The notes under the pieces were generated by a model. It did not search any database and was not told where the DNA came from. It saw nothing but the letters and a program-made list of their open reading frames with translations. A stretch of DNA of 64,000 bases from Winogradskyella eximia (lineage in GTDB: Bacteria; Bacteroidota; Bacteroidia; Flavobacteriales; Flavobacteriaceae): positions 924,085-988,084 of the forward strand of contig NZ_QRDV01000001.1 in NCBI RefSeq assembly GCF_003386165.1. Direction: 5' to 3'. The number at the start of each line of letters is the position of its first letter. Position 1 is the first letter of the stretch. Positions 63,101-64,000 of this stretch are shown one piece after another. Position numbers and translations under genes: made by a program.

Positions 63101-64000
63101 CACAAGGAGTTGTAAAATCTACAGGGCCAATCCAGGCACTAAATCCATTAGCGGCACAATCTGCTCTTACATAAACTTCATAAGCAGTCTCTCCAGATAA
63201 ACCACTTTCAGTATGTGGGTTAGTTGTTGTTGCTGTACCAGCTGCTGCAGGAACTCCTGTTCCATCTGCTTGTACTGCAATTTCCCATGCCGTTTCTGTA
63301 TCTCCATTAGTCCAACTAACAGTAACATCAGAAGGTGTAAAGCTGTTAATCGTTAAACCTGAAATATCTAAACATGTAGGAGGTGTTCTTACTATAAATT
63401 GTCCGATATGGAAATTATAATTTTCAGTATCATCTACAGTTCCGTCAGAAGCCCAAATTGCGAACTGAACATTGCCCGTATAAGCTGTTAAATCTGCGAT
63501 ATATTCTGTACCAGTAAAATCTGGTTCGTTAGCAGCATTCCATGTGGTGATATTTACCCATGTTGTACCACCATCTGTACTACTTAATAGTTGTACTTCA
63601 TCATCAGAACCCATAGTGTCATCTGCAGTACCTGCAAAATCAGTAACGGCTACATTCATTTCTAATTGATAAGGTCCACCTGTTGATAAATCGAACGTTG
63701 GTGATAATAACCATTCTCTATCTACATTAGAAAAAAGATTTATTCTATTAGAAGAACCAACGCTATATGAACCTGTTGTCCAATCCGAAGTGCTAGAACC
63801 ACTAGGACCAGCAGCTATTTCTCCATCATTAGATTCATCCCAACAAGCGTCGGGAACATTCGTTGACATATCAGCAATGTATTCAGGAACAATATCACTA
63901 CAAAGTGTAGTGAAATCTATTGGGCCTACCCATTCGCTAAAGCCATCAACTAAACAATTTGCTCTTACATAAACTTCGTAAGCTGTTTGTTCTGTTAAGC
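57162..64000 (-). CDS. Giant T9SS-secreted multidomain adhesin-like protein (5' end outside window)
   Basis: The frame is open through base 64000, so at least 2278 residues are present. From the N-terminal side, FN3 modules (TVSWTxGDTETAWEI type) alternate with MAM/jelly-roll-like modules (MGTDDEVQLLSSTDGGTTWV). Two copies of a DITACG/NIAGCG plus DFCNxQSPxSG pair follow, then an FN3 and a cleaved-adhesin-like module (FPYDEGFESGILPACW). The end has a beta segment and a type IX sorting domain (IHDIQGRLV, KSQKVIIR). Surface-exposed; an adhesive or carbohydrate-binding role is inferred. No catalytic motif was seen. Confidence 0.9.
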   Translation of the reverse strand, partial: LTEQTAYEVYVRANCLVDGFSEWVGPIDFTTLCSDIVPEYIADMSTNVPDACWDESNDGEIAAGPSGSSTSDWTTGSYSVGSSNRINLFSNVDREWLLSPTFDLSTGGPYQLEMNVAVTDFAGTADDTMGSDDEVQLLSSTDGGTTWVNITTWNAANEPDFTGTEYIADLTAYTGNVQFAIWASDGTVDDTENYNFHIGQFIVRTPPTCLDISGLTINSFTPSDVTVSWTNGDTETAWEIAVQADGTGVPAAAGTATTTNPHTESGLSGETAYEVYVRADCAANGFSAWIGPVDFTTPCDYTIPNYFADMSVNVPDSCWDEATNGEVAVGPTGLGSSSWSSTGSGDDNNYGAGIYSNRINIYGTTAIRDWLISPVFDLSTGGPYQLELNVAVTNYDDGDTDDTMGTDDEVQLLSSTDGGTTWVNLTTWNIGNEPDFTGTEYIEDLTAITGNVQFAIWASNGTASGTDYDFHVGQFIVRTPPTCIDITGLTIDTTTATDVTVSWTAGDTETAWEIVVQADGTGTPTGAGTATTTNPHTETGLTEQTAYEVYVRADCDVNGFSEWVGPVDFTTAPACPDITALTIDSFTATDVTLSWTVGDTETNWEIVVQADGTGIPSGAGTATTTNPHTETGLTEQTAYEVYVRANCVADGFSGWVGPVDFTTGCLAITDFNENFDAVTTPDLPSCWSSIIDNGASSFASVTSSTSADNSLPNGISLYNSGSAATSNIMLVSPNLSNLSDGTHRLRFYARNTTATQDIEVGTVTDPTDGSTFTALSSIDIDGTFTEYEVSFAAYAGTDTYIAIRRLSTSTYTYVYLDDIVWEAIPSCFEPSDITLDSVTRDSATLSWTPGTTETDWEVVVQAEGTGIPSGAGTATSANPYTETGLTAATNYEAYIRSDCGVTDGLSVWEGPFTFTTSNPLPTITVTLDITACGIGNEDSYNGAFDASTSNIVWAQLNYTGSCPSLTVDTITSDFDTEIGIYDTDGNLVGTNDEGGTGIDPQSLFTELGLANGTYYIAAGASSTTFGPDFVVTSTNTTQTGTLYINVSTQSNDTVDFCNIQSPNSGIITEGGTFDVYSRIYQAGITDGGTQGANIQSWIGYSTTDATTTADFATGWTWVPATYNTSYGNDDEYQATFGSTLTPGVYYYASRFSYNNGAYAYGGINPGSTGGNFWNGTTAVSGQLTVNSASIPTTVATFNIAGCGDSDSYNGAYASATDDVVWVELIYDGNCTEITVDTESSTGIDTQIGLYDEFGNFISMNDDGGTGTLSLLTEASLPAGTYYIVAGAYEVTFGSNFGASTSDTSDSGTLFINASTPNFVDFCNLQSPSSGSIVVGSNFDVYAQIYEPGVTEPAGQGANIEAWIGYNTTDATTSADFASGWTWLPATYNTDGVDGNANNDEYQAEIGSSLAVGTYYYVSRFSVDSGDFAYGGINPGSTNGNFWDGTNFVSGVLTVNPIPEPTNHALAFTAVADSDSQITLTWNDNDGAQPADGFVIVGKTGTGVFTTIVDGTDPANDIDWSDDEFEFKRASGLQSYTVVNLNASTLYEFEIYPYTNAGTLIDFKTDGTIPSASATTGADPCLVAINTFPYDEGFESGILPACWSQEVEAGSANWTYNNGSQGGTIISAHTGAFNAMFYDTSRTGVVKLVSPKLDITGIISPTLTFWHAQEAWGSDQDELRVYYKTSEAGAWTLIPGQTFTSSITTWTEETIELPNPSAEYYIAFEGTGDYGRGVILDDVKVEEVIAVTYTYTGTWSPSDPNGTATTNDDIIIMSGDAVISATTSADNVTVNPGASLTINTGVTLTVDGDVTLESVSNSYSSLMYDGTIVGTIKYERYVNANSGGNDLISPPLEGETWANFLLSDTNADDLLDNGQTSPTTYAWAPFDKSVGAYVNYTDATAATLTSGTGYRAATDAGTTLTFTGTVRTTTVPINITDEGPNHPDWNLVGNPYPSYIDMFQFLFYEVVPSSGVYNYQLLEDESGIYGYDGDGSNGWDIVTLANSFGRIMAPGQGFLVAANDTQVATYDLTFTPSMRVIGNSDDFIAGRNADVLTYFKLNTTTTANDYTTQFYFNEEATRDADHGYDGKLLDNFAPSFALYSQLVEGNPDMRLALQALHPSDMMDVVIPLGVNANSGEQLTFTISESTLPSTVEVYLDDTLNNTSTLLTSSDYVITPNTNISSTGRFYLRVTDNTLSLNDEEFNSIKIYTKKSPRSIFIQGIINEGTTATIHDIQGRLVYSTDLESNNLVNEIDASDFQDGVYVVTLIDGSQQKSQKVIIR
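61240..64000 (-). repeat. Internal DNA repeats encoding FN3/MAM-like modules
   Basis: The FN3 coding unit of about 270 bp recurs near 61240-61520, 62020-62275, 62280-62540, 63110-63370 and again from 63900 to the edge. The MAM-like unit recurs at about 62560-63090 and 63385-63890. Stretches such as TACTACTTAATAGTTGTACT are identical between copies. The combined period is about 800 bp. Confidence 0.85.

Overview
The window is AT-rich chromosomal DNA that reads as a marine-type member of the Flavobacteriaceae (Bacteroidota). The evidence is family content: two very large secreted proteins with type IX secretion (T9SS) C-terminal sorting domains, several LytS/LytTR two-component pairs, an ABC permease fused to an M1 aminopeptidase, many lipoproteins and signal-peptide hydrolases, almost no Shine-Dalgarno sequences, and A/T-rich leaders. 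Genus cannot be fixed from the sequence. No tRNA, rRNA, CRISPR array or intact transposase was seen.

Region 1 (1-11 kb) is accessory DNA. Unrelated small genes, all on the + strand, follow one another: epoxide hydrolase (cut by the window edge), cupin, two secreted esterases, small membrane proteins, an extra tryptophanyl-tRNA synthetase, a GNAT acetyltransferase, a broken CPBP protease and an MBL-fold lipoprotein. They are interspersed with large imperfect palindromes. At least three (3602-3727, 4614-4737, 8203-8387) belong to one sequence family, and two others (2766-3024, 7441-7614) have a similar design. The arrangement resembles an integron-like or otherwise mobile cassette array without a visible integrase. 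A 383-bp partial copy of one of these genes reappears 15 kb away (18734-19116), spliced into a zinc-ribbon gene. Its homology begins exactly at the end of a palindrome. A TetR gene with a divergent CPBP protease and paired operators closes the region.

Region 2 (11-31 kb) is signalling and hydrolases. It has three histidine kinase/LytTR regulator pairs, an ECF sigma factor overlapping a membrane protein, two serine hydrolases, a CocE/X-Pro peptidase, an alpha/beta hydrolase and an ABC transporter with a permease-peptidase fusion. Several intergenic regions carry repeated or dyad motifs that look like operators.

Region 3 (31-50 kb) holds an IS3-like transposase remnant, a membrane class III adenylate cyclase, another serine hydrolase, and a 112-bp tandem repeat (three full units plus one decayed) able to form mutually exclusive hairpins. 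It then has a FUSC-type membrane protein, a GltB-like FMN protein, NhaA, a kinase/NtrC-type regulator pair, and directly downstream a near-consensus sigma-54 promoter before two micro-ORFs, glutamate dehydrogenase, a Rnk/GreA-like protein and an unknown. MtfA-like peptidase and UDP-glucuronate decarboxylase follow.

Region 4 (50-64 kb, minus strand) contains a compact three-gene unit: a 53-aa exported-type peptide with a Ser/Pro/Gly/Asp tail, an HPr-kinase-like P-loop protein and a nucleotidyltransferase. Kinase and nucleotidyltransferase are the tailoring pair seen in some lasso-peptide clusters, but no lasso synthetase is present, so this is the best candidate here for an undescribed peptide-modification system. 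Two paralogous T9SS-exported giants follow, the second running off the right edge.
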